The notes under the pieces are model-generated. The model was not told where the DNA came from and did no database searches. It saw only the letters and a list, made by a program, of their open reading frames with translations. The position numbers and the translations under genes are program-made. From Bacteroidaceae bacterium (lineage in GTDB: Bacteria; Bacteroidota; Bacteroidia; Bacteroidales; Bacteroidaceae), in contig JAFYOS010000004.1 of NCBI GenBank assembly GCA_017560125.1, positions 104,977-168,976 on the forward strand: a stretch of DNA of 64,000 nt, given 5' to 3'. Below, in pieces: positions 33,078-43,346 of the stretch (position 1 is its first letter; each line of letters begins with the position of its first letter).

Positions 33078-34424
33078 TCAAGAGCGAATCTCTTCGATAA
33101 TAGTCTTCAATCCCTTTATTTTTTCGCCCGAAAGCGCCGAGAGCAATGGTCTTACGCGTCCGCGGCGTACAGCTACGTATGAATAACGGTCGAAAACGAC
33201 AATGGTTCCTACATCGGCGGGCTTGGCACCGCCCTTTTTCATGAAGAAACCGGCAATGTCGCCACGACTGATTTTATCGCGCTTTCCTTTACCTATATAT
33301 ATAACGTTCCATGGAGCCTCTACGGGCATGGGAATGGATACCGAAATATTGAACACGGGCAGTTCGGTCGAAACGTATTCGGGCAAACGGCTACCCTCGA
33401 TATTAAACAGATAGACAGAACCATCGGCATCCCATCGTGCGGTACGTCCGTTACGATGTATGTAGCTCTCTTCGTTCACGGGGCGTTGGTAGTGAACGAC
33501 GTGCTTCACATCGGGGATGTCCAAGCCTCGCGAAGCAAGGTCGGTGCACACGAGCACCGTTGCACAGCCGCTCTTGAATTTATACAAGGAGAGCTCGCGC
33601 TGTTTCTGCTCCAATCCGCCATGGTATGCAATCACCGCAATGCCCTTTTTGCGCAGGAAGGCATAGACCTCGTCAACCATTTCGCGGAAATTGCAGAATA
33701 CAATGGCCGACTCGCCGCGCAACAAGCACAAGAGCGAAGCCAACGCATTCAAACGCTCGTTTTGTGTGGTCTTAACAAAATAAAAGGCTATGCGCTGTTG
33801 TGGTTTATCTGCTTCGGCTGTGTAATCGAGCTTTGCATAATCATCGACATTCACAAAACGTGTAAATTCATCGGAATCGGTTGCCGACAACAGCATACAT
33901 CGTTCAACCAAAGGCAGGCTGCCCTGCAACTGCTCCATCTCCTCTTTGAAACCGAGCTCCAAAGATTTGTCGAACTCGTCGAGCACAAGCAGCTTTATAT
34001 TTTCGACACCGAATGTGCCACGAGAGACATGGTCGTTGAATCGTCCGGGAGTGGAAATAACCAGTGCAGGCGACGACGTCTTGAAGAGCGATAGCTCCTC
34101 GCCCACCGAGCGACCGCCATGAAGGCAGACGGCTCTAATGCCGGTGTTCATGCTTTTCCACACATCGGCCACCTGTCGTGCAAGCTCTCGTGTGGGCAGA
34201 ATGACAACTGCCTGAACGGCAGAAAGGCTGTCATCCAAAGCATCGAGCAGCGATAGCAGATAGGCCAAGGTCTTTCCACTACCGGTAGGCGACAACAACA
34301 ACACGTCGCCTCCCTTACGAAACTGTTCAAGGGTTCCACACTGCATTGTATTCAGCTCCACAATGCCCATCGCATCGAGCGCCGAACGCTGTATTTTTGT
34401 CAAAACTGCATCTTTATTATCCAT
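33078..34424 (-). CDS. DbpA-like DEAD-box RNA helicase
   Basis: The 448-residue ATP-dependent RNA helicase carries Q motif-like N-terminus, Walker A LSPTGSGKTLAYLL, PTRELARQV, motif II LDEFDK (DEFD instead of DEAD), SATD, and motif VI HRNGRTAR. The C-terminal 70 residues (KDKISRGDIAGFFMKKGGAKPADVGTI..SYVAVRRGRV) form a DbpA-type RNA-binding domain, which in DbpA recognises hairpin 92 of 23S rRNA. It may therefore help 50S assembly. It is divergent from grpE. Confidence 0.93.
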   Translation of the reverse strand: MDNKDAVLTKIQRSALDAMGIVELNTMQCGTLEQFRKGGDVLLLSPTGSGKTLAYLLSLLDALDDSLSAVQAVVILPTRELARQVADVWKSMNTGIRAVCLHGGRSVGEELSLFKTSSPALVISTPGRFNDHVSRGTFGVENIKLLVLDEFDKSLELGFKEEMEQLQGSLPLVERCMLLSATDSDEFTRFVNVDDYAKLDYTAEADKPQQRIAFYFVKTTQNERLNALASLLCLLRGESAIVFCNFREMVDEVYAFLRKKGIAVIAYHGGLEQKQRELSLYKFKSGCATVLVCTDLASRGLDIPDVKHVVHYQRPVNEESYIHRNGRTARWDADGSVYLFNIEGSRLPEYVSTELPVFNISVSIPMPVEAPWNVIYIGKGKRDKISRGDIAGFFMKKGGAKPADVGTIVVFDRYSYVAVRRGRVRPLLSALSGEKIKGLKTIIEEIRS

Positions 34425-34581
34425 CTCTCAGAAAATTAAGCCGCAAAGTTATCACTTTATCCTGTAACGAAAAAATATCGACAGCATTAAATTTCAACAG
34501 TTACAATGTATTATATCTTCATAGAGAGCATTGTCTGCGACAACCGACTGCCAAATTGTCGCAATTATTAAAATAAATGAC

Positions 34582-34589
34582 TAAATTTG
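34582..34589 (+). promoter_or_regulatory. -7 element of grpE
   Basis: TAAATTTG lies 71 bases before the grpE start at 34661. A TTG (34556-34558) is 23 bases upstream, longer than usual. No CIRCE-like heat-shock operator is seen. Confidence 0.45.
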
Positions 34590-34660
34590 CACAATTTTAG
34601 CCAAGAAACCTATTTGGCAAGCTATTTGTTATAAAATCAGTGTTATCATTCAAGTATATC

Positions 34661-35242
34661 ATGAGCAAAGACAAACAATACAAAGAGGAGAACGAAGAGA
34701 TTATCGAGAACGGTGCAATAAACGACGAGGCTACAGCCGGCGACGAAAAGGTTGTAGGCGAGGAGAGCATCGACGAAAAGAGCGAGCTGGAGAACAAGCT
34801 TGTAGAAGCCGCCGAGAAAATTGCAGTGCTCGAGGATAAATATCTGCGCCAGGTTGCCGAGTTCGACAACTACCGCAAACGCACAATGAAAGAGAAAGCC
34901 GAGCTTATAAAGAACGGCGGCGAGCGTACAATAGAATCAATACTGCCCGTACTCGACGATTTTGAGCGTGCTATCAGCACAATGCAGAAGAGCGACAACG
35001 CAAGCGACATTCTGACAGGTGTGGAGCTTATCTACAACAAATTTGTAAAAATACTGGAGCAGAACGGTTTGCAGAAGATTGAAACCGAGGGCAAGGATTT
35101 TGATACAGATTTCCACGAGGCCATAGCAATGGTTCCCACCCCCGACCAGTCGCTCAGGGGCAAGGTGCTCGATTGCATACAGACAGGATACATATTAAAC
35201 GACAAAGTAATACGTCACGCAAAAGTAGCGGTAGGCGAATAA
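34661..35242 (+). CDS. grpE: Nucleotide exchange factor GrpE
   Basis: GrpE releases ADP from DnaK. The 193-residue protein has a long acidic, coiled-coil N-terminus ([20 protein letters not shown]) and the core [18 protein letters not shown], followed by the beta domain ending [38 protein letters not shown]. The ATG at 34661 was chosen over a GTG seven codons upstream. dnaJ starts seven bases after its stop; dnaK is not in the window. Confidence 0.95.
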   Translation: MSKDKQYKEENEEIIENGAINDEATAGDEKVVGEESIDEKSELENKLVEAAEKIAVLEDKYLRQVAEFDNYRKRTMKEKAELIKNGGERTIESILPVLDDFERAISTMQKSDNASDILTGVELIYNKFVKILEQNGLQKIETEGKDFDTDFHEAIAMVPTPDQSLRGKVLDCIQTGYILNDKVIRHAKVAVGE

Positions 35243-35249
35243 TGACAAC

Positions 35250-36413
35250 ATGGCAAAAAGAGACTACTACGAAGTGCTTGGCGTCGATAAAAGCGCCACA
35301 GCAGATGCCATAAAGAAGGCATATCGTAAAAAAGCAATTCAATATCACCCCGACAAGCAGCAGGGCAAAACCGAGGCCGAGAAGAAAGAGGCCGAGGAAA
35401 TGTTCAAAGAAGCAGCCGAAGCTTACAGCGTTCTTAGCGATCCCGACAAGAAGGCACGTTACGACCAGTTCGGACATGCCGGCGTGGGCGGCGCTGCAGG
35501 TGGTGGCGGTGGTTTCAGCGACTTCGGCGATTTCGACCTGAACGACATTTTCAGCAGCGTATTCGGCCAGGGCTTCGGAGGCTTTGGCGGATTCGGTGGC
35601 GGTGGCGGTCGTGCCCAACAGACACGTTATCGCGGCAGCGACCTGCGAGTGAAGGTAAAGCTCAATTTGCAGGAGATTTCGTCTGGTGTCACCAAGAAAT
35701 TCAAGCTGAAAAAATATGTACAGTGTACCCACTGTAACGGAAGCGGCGCCGAGGGTAACGCAACAGAAACCTGCCCCGAATGTAAGGGAACAGGTCGCGT
35801 GATACGCACCCAACAGAGCATTTTCGGCATGATGCGCACCGAGACTGCGTGTCCCAATTGCGGTGGCGAGGGTAAGGTTATCAAGAACAAGTGTAACCAT
35901 TGTCACGGCGACGGCATTGTGATGGGCGAGGAGGTTGTAGAGGTAAATATCCCTGCAGGAGTAATGGGCGGCATGCAGTTGTCTATGCGTGGCAAGGGAA
36001 ATGCCGGCAAACGCAACGGCGTGAACGGCGACCTGCTGATACTTGTAGAAGAGGAGGCGCACCCGCAGCTCATTCGCGACGAGAACGACCTTGTATATAA
36101 TCTGTTGCTCGACATCCCTACAGCCACACTTGGCGGTTCGGCCGAGATACCCACCATCGACGGTGCTGCACGCGTAAATATCGAGGCCGGCACACAGCCC
36201 GGCAAGGTATTGCGTCTGCGTGGCAAGGGCTTACCCGCCGTAAACGGATATGGACGTGGCGATATCGTGGTAAACGTAAGTGTCTATATACCCGAAACGC
36301 TGTCGAAAGAGGAAAAGAAACAGATGGAAAATTTCAAGAACTCGGATAGCTTCAAACCATCGACAAGCATCAAGGAGCAGATTTTCCGTCGCTTCAAAAA
36401 GCTTTTCGACTAA
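35250..36413 (+). CDS. dnaJ: Chaperone DnaJ
   Basis: DnaJ stimulates DnaK ATPase and delivers substrates. The 387-residue protein has the J domain (1-70, with HPDK), a Gly/Phe-rich linker ([14 protein letters not shown]), the zinc-binding domain with four CxxCxGxG repeats ([32 protein letters not shown]) and C-terminal substrate domains. Length is normal. It is cotranscribed with grpE, and folC follows after 21 bases. Confidence 0.98.
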   Translation: MAKRDYYEVLGVDKSATADAIKKAYRKKAIQYHPDKQQGKTEAEKKEAEEMFKEAAEAYSVLSDPDKKARYDQFGHAGVGGAAGGGGGFSDFGDFDLNDIFSSVFGQGFGGFGGFGGGGGRAQQTRYRGSDLRVKVKLNLQEISSGVTKKFKLKKYVQCTHCNGSGAEGNATETCPECKGTGRVIRTQQSIFGMMRTETACPNCGGEGKVIKNKCNHCHGDGIVMGEEVVEVNIPAGVMGGMQLSMRGKGNAGKRNGVNGDLLILVEEEAHPQLIRDENDLVYNLLLDIPTATLGGSAEIPTIDGAARVNIEAGTQPGKVLRLRGKGLPAVNGYGRGDIVVNVSVYIPETLSKEEKKQMENFKNSDSFKPSTSIKEQIFRRFKKLFD

Positions 36414-36434
36414 TCACATAAAAACGAAGATAGT

Positions 36435-37724
36435 ATGACATACGACGAAACAGTCGATTATCTTTTCAATTGCGCTCCGCCTTTCCAACAAGTAGGCGGA
36501 GCTGCTTATAAAGAGGGGTTGGCAAACAGCATTGCCCTCGACAACCACTTGGGCAACCCGCATCGCAAATTCCGCACAATACATGTGGCGGGAACAAACG
36601 GCAAGGGTTCGTGCTCGCACACCATTGCGGCCACATTGCAGGCGGCAGGCTACAGGGTGGGCCTATACACATCGCCTCATCTTATAGATTTCCGCGAAAG
36701 GATTCGTGTAAACGGCATCCCGGCAAGCAAGGAATTCGTGGTCGATTTTGTAAAAAAAGAAAAAAGCTTCTTCGAGCCGTTGCAGCCCTCGTTCTTTGAG
36801 CTGACAACAGCGATGGCATTCAGCTATTTCGCTCAGGAGAATGTAGATGTCGCCATCATCGAAGTGGGGCTCGGAGGCCGACTTGATTGCACAAACATCA
36901 TCACTCCCGACCTATGTGTAATAACAAACATAAGTCCCGACCATGTGCAATTTCTCGGCAACACCATGGAAGCCATCGCCGGCGAAAAAGCAGGTATAAT
37001 TAAACAAGGTATCCCTGTAATCATTGGCGAAGCGACCGAAGCGACAAGAGCGGTTTTTGTAAAAAAAGCCAACGAATGCAATGCTCCCATAATTTTCGCC
37101 GAAGACAACAAGGAGATTATAGCGGCAACACCCCGAAGCAACGGATACACATACGAAACCGAGCTCTTTGGCACTATGTATGGCGAACTAGCCGGCGACT
37201 ATCAGGTGAAAAACAGCAACACCATACTCACAGCCCTCAAACAGCTCATCGGTCTAGGGTACAACATCTGCGAGCAGAGCATACGCGAAGGCTTTGCAAA
37301 TGTGTGCTCAAAAACCGGCCTCATGGGACGCTGGCAGACCATTGCAACACGCCCCACAACAGTGTGCGATGCGGGCCACAACATCGGCGGTATCACACAG
37401 ATAGTCAGCCAATTAACCCGTCAAAGCTATAAAACACTTCGTGTTGTCTTTGGAATGGTGAACGACAAAGAGATAGACGCTGTTTTGGCCATCATGCCCA
37501 AGGAAGCAACATACTATTTCACACAGGCAAGCATACGTCGCGCCCTACCCTGCGAACAGATGAAAGAGAAGGCTGCGGCATATGGTCTGAAGGGAAATTC
37601 CTATCCCGATGTTGCAACCGCGCTGCAAGCTGCAAAAGCCGAAGCCGAGAGCGACGATTTCATATTCATAGGCGGCAGTTGCTTCATCGTAGCCGACCTG
37701 TTGGCATCAATGAACGGACAATAG
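36435..37724 (+). CDS. folC: Folylpolyglutamate synthase / dihydrofolate synthase
   Basis: FolC adds glutamate to dihydropteroate and to folates. The 429-residue protein belongs to the Mur ligase family: P-loop HVAGTNGKGSCSHTIAATLQ (about residue 55), TSPHLIDFRERIRVNG, the metal-binding GGRLDCTNII, and INSPDHVQFLG with GEKAGIIKQGIPV. The C-terminal domain ends in FIFIGGSCFIVADLL. It probably belongs to the grpE-dnaJ transcript. Confidence 0.96.
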   Translation: MTYDETVDYLFNCAPPFQQVGGAAYKEGLANSIALDNHLGNPHRKFRTIHVAGTNGKGSCSHTIAATLQAAGYRVGLYTSPHLIDFRERIRVNGIPASKEFVVDFVKKEKSFFEPLQPSFFELTTAMAFSYFAQENVDVAIIEVGLGGRLDCTNIITPDLCVITNISPDHVQFLGNTMEAIAGEKAGIIKQGIPVIIGEATEATRAVFVKKANECNAPIIFAEDNKEIIAATPRSNGYTYETELFGTMYGELAGDYQVKNSNTILTALKQLIGLGYNICEQSIREGFANVCSKTGLMGRWQTIATRPTTVCDAGHNIGGITQIVSQLTRQSYKTLRVVFGMVNDKEIDAVLAIMPKEATYYFTQASIRRALPCEQMKEKAAAYGLKGNSYPDVATALQAAKAEAESDDFIFIGGSCFIVADLLASMNGQ

Positions 37725-37807
37725 AAAGCTTTCGTATATTTCAAATATTAACCGCCAAACGGCGGGTACATTTCGCCAAGTGAGCTACAAACGGCGATAC
37801 AGACAAA

Positions 37808-37833
37808 TAAAGAGCAAAAAACCTTGCTCTTTA
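37808..37833 (+). terminator. Terminator after folC
   Basis: A 10-pair stem (37808-37817 with 37824-37833) around a 6-base loop, followed by TTTTG. It lies 84 bases after the folC stop. Confidence 0.75.
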
Positions 37834-37964
37834 TTTTGTTAGAACATATATTTTTATTTTATTTGCACAAAGTTGCAGATTATGGGTGCATGTGGCCTTG
37901 CGAAAGCATTTGTTTGCATCCCCATAACGCTATTTAATAACAACAATGCAATAAAATTAAGAAT

Positions 37965-39053
37965 ATGAGTTGCTGTAAAAGAAATTTGTCGGGCTTGAAG
38001 GCCGCTGACTTCAAAAAGAGCATTAAAGGAAAGAAAGTAGCTCTTTTTACACTGAAAAACAACAAAGGTTGTGAAGTTGCAATAACCAACTACGGCGGTG
38101 CCATATTGAGCATCATGGTTCCCGATAGAAACGGAAACTTCGCCAATGTCATTCAGGCACACGACAGTATAGAGAACCACATCAACAACAACCCCGAGCC
38201 CTTCCTCAGCACATTGGTAGGCCGTTACGGCAACCGCATCTGCAAAGGTAAGTTCAGCATCGACGGCCAGGAATACCAGCTTGCAATCAACAACGGCCCC
38301 AACCACCTTCATGGCGGTCCCACCGGCTTCCACGCACGCGTTTGGGATGCAGAAAGAATAGACGAGCAGACAGTGAAACTGAGCTACTTGTCACCCGACG
38401 GCGAAGAGGGCTTCCCCGGAAATCTCGATGTAACAGTCATCTACACATTTACCGACGACAACGAGCTTAAAATAGATTACAAGGCGACAACCGACAAAAA
38501 GACTATTGTCAATCTCACAAGCCACGGCTTCTTCTCACTCACAGGTATCGCCAATCCCACAGCTACCATCGACAACCTTATTTGCGAAATCAACGCAGAC
38601 AACTATATCCCCATTGACGAGACATCTGTCCCCTATGGCGAAATTGCACCCGTTAAAGGCACTCCGTTCGATTTCACCACTCCCACAGAGGTAGGTGCTC
38701 GCATTGACGCCGACGACCAGCAGATCAAGCACGGTGCAGGATATGACCACTGCTTCGTACTCAACAAGAAAGAGGCAGGCGAGCTCAGCTTCGCAGCCAA
38801 GGTAACCGAGCCTGTAAGCGGCCGCACAATGGAGGTTTACACCACCGAACCCGGCGTTCAGGTATATACATCGAACTGGCACAGCGGTTTCACAGGTGCA
38901 CAGGGTGCTACATTCCCCCGTCGCAGCGCCATCTGCTTCGAGGCACAGCACTACCCCGACAGCCCCAACCGCGACAATTTCCCCAGCACATTGTTGGCTC
39001 CCGGCGAGGTTTACACACAGACAACAATCTACAAATTCGGTGTTGCTGAATAA
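37965..39053 (+). CDS. galM: Aldose 1-epimerase (galactose mutarotase)
   Basis: GalM converts beta- to alpha-D-galactose ahead of galactokinase. The 362-residue protein carries LVGRYGNRICKGKF, the catalytic His pair in NHLHGGPTGFHARVWD and NLTSHGFFSL, and the catalytic Glu in ICFEAQHYPDSPNRDNFPS. There is no signal peptide despite an unusual Cys-rich start (MSCCKRN), so it is cytoplasmic. It leads galM-galP-galK. The leader (37841-37964) contains an imperfect hairpin GGGTGCA...TGCATCC near 37885-37920. Confidence 0.94.
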   Translation: MSCCKRNLSGLKAADFKKSIKGKKVALFTLKNNKGCEVAITNYGGAILSIMVPDRNGNFANVIQAHDSIENHINNNPEPFLSTLVGRYGNRICKGKFSIDGQEYQLAINNGPNHLHGGPTGFHARVWDAERIDEQTVKLSYLSPDGEEGFPGNLDVTVIYTFTDDNELKIDYKATTDKKTIVNLTSHGFFSLTGIANPTATIDNLICEINADNYIPIDETSVPYGEIAPVKGTPFDFTTPTEVGARIDADDQQIKHGAGYDHCFVLNKKEAGELSFAAKVTEPVSGRTMEVYTTEPGVQVYTSNWHSGFTGAQGATFPRRSAICFEAQHYPDSPNRDNFPSTLLAPGEVYTQTTIYKFGVAE

Positions 39054-39093
39054 GAATATTTATTACTAATCAATAATTTAAATTTTAAAAACA

Positions 39094-40362
39094 ATGAGTA
39101 ATCAAAAAAAACAATGGGGAGCTATCATCGTCATGATTGCGCTCTTCGCAATGATTGCCTTCGTGACAAACCTTTGCTCACCTATGGCAAGTATCATCAA
39201 AGCACAGGGTGATATTCCCGAATGGTTGGCACAGCTCGGTAACTTCGGTAACTTCGTAGCTTATCTTGTAATGGGTATCCCCGCAGGTATGCTCATCGCA
39301 AAATTCGGTTACAAGAAGACTGCTCTTATCGGTCTTGCTATCGGTATCGCAGGTATCCTCATCCAGTGGTGCAGCGGTTTGCTCGACGTACAGGCTAACA
39401 TCGGTCTTGTATTCGCGGTTTACCTTATCGGTGCATTCATCGCAGGTCTTTGCATGTGTATCCTTAACTGCGTTGTAAACCCCTTGCTTAACCTTCTTGG
39501 TGGTGGTGGTAACAAAGGTAACCAGCTCATTCAGCTTGGTGGTACATTCAACTCGGCAGCTGCCGTAGCAGTTTACATCCTTATGGGTGCTCTCATTGGT
39601 GAGGTTGTAAAGGGCAAGACTGCTATCTCTGATGCTACTCCCGCTCTTATGATCGCTATTGCAATCTTCGTTGTTGCATTTATCGTTATCCTCTTCACAA
39701 AGATCGAAGAGCCCGAGCAGGCTCCCGTAGACACAAGCCTTATCAAGGGCGCTATGGGTTACCGTCACTTCGCACTCGGTACATTGGCAATCTTCCTTTA
39801 CATGGGTGTTGAGGTTGGTACTCCCACTTACCTTATGTCATATCTTACAGAGGCTGGTATTTCTGCATCACAGGCAGGTCTTGTTGCAGCTATGTACTGG
39901 TTGATGATGGGTGTTGGCCGTCTTACAGGTGCTAGTATCGGTGGTAAGATCAGCAGCCGCACAATGCTCGCTACTGTATCTACAGCTACATTGGTACTCG
40001 TACTTATCGGTATGTTCGCTCCCGCAACTACAACTGTAAACGTTCCCGGTATCGACTGGAACAGCATGTCAGTTATCTGGACAGAGGTTCCCGCCGGCTG
40101 TTTCGCATTGGTACTCGTAGGTCTTTGCACATCAGTTATGTGGGGTTCAATCTTCAACCTTGCAGTTGAGGGCCTTGGCAAATATACAGCTATCGCTTCA
40201 GGTATCTTCATGACAATGGTATTCGGTGGTGCTATCTTGATTCCCCTTCAGGGCGCAATCGCAGGTGCAGCAGGCGTTATGACAAGCTACTGGATTATCG
40301 TAGCTGGTGCTGCTTACATCCTCTTCTATGCACTCATCGGTTCTAAACCCGCAAAGAAATAA
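39094..40362 (+). CDS. MFS sugar transporter (probable galactose/glucose permease)
   Basis: The 422-residue inner-membrane protein has about 12 transmembrane helices and resembles the FHS (fucose/galactose/glucose:H+ symporter) type, with motifs VMGIPAGMLIAKFGYKKTALIGLAIGIAG, NCVVNPLLNLLGGGGNKGNQLIQLGGTFNS and MLMGVGRLTGASIGGKIS-like segments. Its place between galM and galK indicates galactose uptake. Codon choice here is strikingly uniform, with many repeated GGT and CTT codons, as in highly expressed genes. Confidence 0.9.
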   Translation: MSNQKKQWGAIIVMIALFAMIAFVTNLCSPMASIIKAQGDIPEWLAQLGNFGNFVAYLVMGIPAGMLIAKFGYKKTALIGLAIGIAGILIQWCSGLLDVQANIGLVFAVYLIGAFIAGLCMCILNCVVNPLLNLLGGGGNKGNQLIQLGGTFNSAAAVAVYILMGALIGEVVKGKTAISDATPALMIAIAIFVVAFIVILFTKIEEPEQAPVDTSLIKGAMGYRHFALGTLAIFLYMGVEVGTPTYLMSYLTEAGISASQAGLVAAMYWLMMGVGRLTGASIGGKISSRTMLATVSTATLVLVLIGMFAPATTTVNVPGIDWNSMSVIWTEVPAGCFALVLVGLCTSVMWGSIFNLAVEGLGKYTAIASGIFMTMVFGGAILIPLQGAIAGAAGVMTSYWIIVAGAAYILFYALIGSKPAKK

Positions 40363-40404
40363 TTAAACAAACATATTTTTTAACCTTATAAATATAAATA
40401 TACT

Positions 40405-41559
40405 ATGGATATAGAATTTGTAAGAAGTCGCTTCATCAAGCATTTCGACGGTACAACAGGTAGCATCTACGCTTCTCCCGGTCGTATCAACCTCATCGGT
40501 GAGCACACTGACTACAACAACGGTTTCGTATTCCCCGGTGCTGTAAACAAAGGTATCATGGCCGAGATTAAGGCTAACGGAACAGACAAGGTTTGCGCTT
40601 ACTCTATCGACGAGAAGGACTACGTTGAGTTCGGTCTTAACGAGGAGGATGCACCCCGCGCTACATGGGCAAGATACATCTTCGGTGTTTGCCGCGAGAT
40701 GATCAAGCGTGGTGTACCCGTTAAGGGCTTCAACACAGCGTTTGCCGGTGATGTACCCCTTGGTGCAGGTATGTCTTCTTCAGCTGCTTTGGAGAGCACA
40801 TTCGCTTTCGCTATGAACGACATGTTCGGCGACAACAAGATCGACAAGTTCGAGCTCGCTAAGGTAGGTCAGGCTACAGAGCACAACTACATCGGTGTAA
40901 ATTGCGGTATCATGGACCAGTTCGCAAGCGTATTCGGTAAGGCAGGTAGCCTCATCCGTCTCGATTGCCGTTCATTGGAGTACTCTTACTTCCCCTTCAA
41001 GCCCGAGGGTTACCGTCTTGTTCTCATGAACACATGCGTTAAGCACGAGCTCGTAGGTTCACCCTACAACGAGCGTCGTCTCAGCTGCGAGCGTGTTGCC
41101 GAGGTTATCAAGGCTAAATATCCCGAGATTACTTCTCTCCGCGACGCTAACTTCGACATGCTCGAGGAGGTTAAGGCCGAGTTGAAGCCCGAGGATTACA
41201 GCCGTGCTAAATATGTTATCGGTGAGGTTCAGCGCGTACTCGACGTATGCGAGGCTCTCGAGGCAGGCGACTACGAGACAGTAGGTAAGAAGATGTACGA
41301 GACACACTTCGGTCTCAGCAAGGATTACGATGTAAGCTGCGAGGAGCTCGACTTCTTGGTTGACGTAGCAATCGACTGCGGCGTTACCGGTTCACGTATG
41401 ATGGGCGGTGGCTTCGGTGGTTGTACAATCAACCTCGTTAAGGACGAACTCTATGAGATGTTCACAGAGAAAGCTAACGAGCTCTACAAAGAGAAATATG
41501 GCAAGTTGCCTAAGATTTACGATGTAGTTATCGGCGACGGCTCTCGCAAGATTTGCTAA
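40405..41559 (+). CDS. galK: Galactokinase
   Basis: GalK phosphorylates alpha-D-galactose to galactose 1-phosphate. The 384-residue GHMP kinase has the signature GRINLIGEHTDYNNGFVFP (near residue 27), the ATP motif VPLGAGMSSSAALE near residue 118, the NCGIMDQFASVFGKAG segment and the C-terminal GSRMMGGGFGGCTINLV. It is the last gene of the gal operon; galT (or UDP-glucose pathway genes) is not nearby. A strong terminator follows. Confidence 0.97.
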   Translation: MDIEFVRSRFIKHFDGTTGSIYASPGRINLIGEHTDYNNGFVFPGAVNKGIMAEIKANGTDKVCAYSIDEKDYVEFGLNEEDAPRATWARYIFGVCREMIKRGVPVKGFNTAFAGDVPLGAGMSSSAALESTFAFAMNDMFGDNKIDKFELAKVGQATEHNYIGVNCGIMDQFASVFGKAGSLIRLDCRSLEYSYFPFKPEGYRLVLMNTCVKHELVGSPYNERRLSCERVAEVIKAKYPEITSLRDANFDMLEEVKAELKPEDYSRAKYVIGEVQRVLDVCEALEAGDYETVGKKMYETHFGLSKDYDVSCEELDFLVDVAIDCGVTGSRMMGGGFGGCTINLVKDELYEMFTEKANELYKEKYGKLPKIYDVVIGDGSRKIC

Positions 41560-41595
41560 TCCCGAGAAAATCATTCCGACATAGTCGGATTAAAT

Positions 41596-41627
41596 AAAAA
41601 GTGTGAGGATTTTCCCTCACACTTTTT
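41596..41627. terminator. Bidirectional terminator after galK
   Basis: A perfect 13-pair stem (41596-41608 with 41615-41627) around a 6-base loop, with A and T runs at its base, between galK and the convergent pseudouridine synthase gene. Confidence 0.9.
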
Positions 41628-41667
41628 TTATGGTAATAAATACAACCACCTCGATAGATGATTGCTG

Positions 41668-43311
41668 CTATTCATGCAATTTGAAGGGGATTTCCAGTTC
41701 GATATTGCATCCGCTGACAGGATGCTTGAAGCAAATATACTCGGCATGGAGCATCAGTCGTTCATCGGGAACGCCATACAGTTCATCGCCCACAATGGGG
41801 CAGTTCAGCCCTTCGAAATGTGCCGCATGCATGCGCAACTGGTGGGTACGTCCGGTCAGTGGAAAGAAATGCACATGCGTGCACCTGCGTCCTTTATATG
41901 TAACCTCGGAAACAACACCGTATTTTGTAACGGCACTCTTGCCCGAGGCCTTATCCACCCTCTGACGCGGTCTGTTCTCGTAGTCGGCAGATAGTGGCAG
42001 CGATATTTCGCCCTCAGCACTATCAATCACACCATCCAGCAGAGCCGAATAACGTTTCGACACCTCGCGGTCGGCAAATTGGCGCTGCAAAGCAATATAT
42101 ACTTCGCTACTTTTTGCCACCACCAAAAGTCCCGATGTGAACATATCGAGCCTGTGCACAACGCGTATATATGCATCGCTGCCATACTTGCTCTGCAAAT
42201 GCTCCTCGAGCGACACGCCGCCCACAACACCCGGTACCGAGAGCATGCCCGAAGGCTTGTTCACCACGCACAGGTAATCATCGTCGTAGAGCACCTCGAT
42301 ATCCTCGTCGCTCATTCGCTGTTCGAGCACCGATTTCTCTACATCCATTCCGCGAAGCATGAAGCCCAATATAGGCTTGCATTTGCTTGTGCACGAACCG
42401 TAGAAGCAACCATCGCGTCGCACCTCGCCTATGGGTGATTCGCCCATCCAGAACTCGGCCATGGCAATTGGGCGCAAGCCATTAAGAAATGCATACTGTA
42501 ATATTTTCGGGGCAGCACACTCCCCTGCTCCCGCCGGCGGAACGCCCTGCGTTGTATTCGAAAAAATGTGTGACAACGAGGCCACCTCGCCATCGATATT
42601 CCTGAAAACGAAATTATCGAACAGCCACTGCTGCAACGCCGCAGAACGCTCTTTTCGTTCGCGCTTGAGCTCGGAAATACGGTTTTCGTAATGGTCAACC
42701 ACCTCTTTATATGTGGCGATAATCGCATCCCAATACTTCGTATGGCGCTTATACTCGGCCTTTTCGAAACGGCTCGCGTTGAGCAATCGCTCAGCTTCCT
42801 CTGCGGTCAAACCTCCGGCCTGTCGCAAGGCGGCACGCTGCTCCTTGGCCACACGCATAGCCTCGCGCTCGCTGCCAAGCATCGCATCGCGTTCCTCTAT
42901 TTTACGGGCAAGATCATCGCAAGCCTCCCTGTAGTCGGCGCTCGATGATATCTCCCCAATTATCTTATTTATATTGGATATGTTTCGCTCCTCGCATTTG
43001 AAATAGCCGTCGGGCGAGAGAAAATTGAAAACAGGCGGAACAAAAAAGGCATGCTCATTTTCGCCGCACAGCAAGCCCGAGAAGGCAGCAAGATAACCAT
43101 AGTCGCCACCGGGGCTTTTCACCACCAGCACGCCGAACATCTTGCCGTTTGCAACCTCGTCGCGAAAGCGTGGGTTCTCCTCCACCACGCGACGCACCTC
43201 GTCGGCAGCTCGCACGCACAACGGATGAGGCCGATACGAAAATGGGTTATTGAAGCGCTCGGGAATAGCGACATCACCCACCCCGCCGACAAACGTATGA
43301 AATTTATCCAT
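41668..43311 (-). CDS. RluA-family pseudouridine synthase with long N-terminal extension
   Basis: The C-terminal half (about 340-547) is an RluA-type pseudouridine synthase, with IEVLYDDDYLCVVNKPSGMLSVPG, the catalytic Asp in VHRLDMFTSGLLVVAKS and GRTHQLRMHAAH. The N-terminal 330 residues are an unusual extension: a conserved head (VGDVAIPERFNNPFSY), a globular region, a coiled coil (about 155-240) and a segment with CYGSCTSKCKPILGFML. Extended relatives occur in other Bacteroidota; the RNA target (rRNA or tRNA) cannot be read. Confidence 0.9.
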   Translation of the reverse strand: MDKFHTFVGGVGDVAIPERFNNPFSYRPHPLCVRAADEVRRVVEENPRFRDEVANGKMFGVLVVKSPGGDYGYLAAFSGLLCGENEHAFFVPPVFNFLSPDGYFKCEERNISNINKIIGEISSSADYREACDDLARKIEERDAMLGSEREAMRVAKEQRAALRQAGGLTAEEAERLLNASRFEKAEYKRHTKYWDAIIATYKEVVDHYENRISELKRERKERSAALQQWLFDNFVFRNIDGEVASLSHIFSNTTQGVPPAGAGECAAPKILQYAFLNGLRPIAMAEFWMGESPIGEVRRDGCFYGSCTSKCKPILGFMLRGMDVEKSVLEQRMSDEDIEVLYDDDYLCVVNKPSGMLSVPGVVGGVSLEEHLQSKYGSDAYIRVVHRLDMFTSGLLVVAKSSEVYIALQRQFADREVSKRYSALLDGVIDSAEGEISLPLSADYENRPRQRVDKASGKSAVTKYGVVSEVTYKGRRCTHVHFFPLTGRTHQLRMHAAHFEGLNCPIVGDELYGVPDERLMLHAEYICFKHPVSGCNIELEIPFKLHE

Positions 43312-43346
43312 TTACCAATGTTGTTGCTGTTAGACGACGCGCCAAA

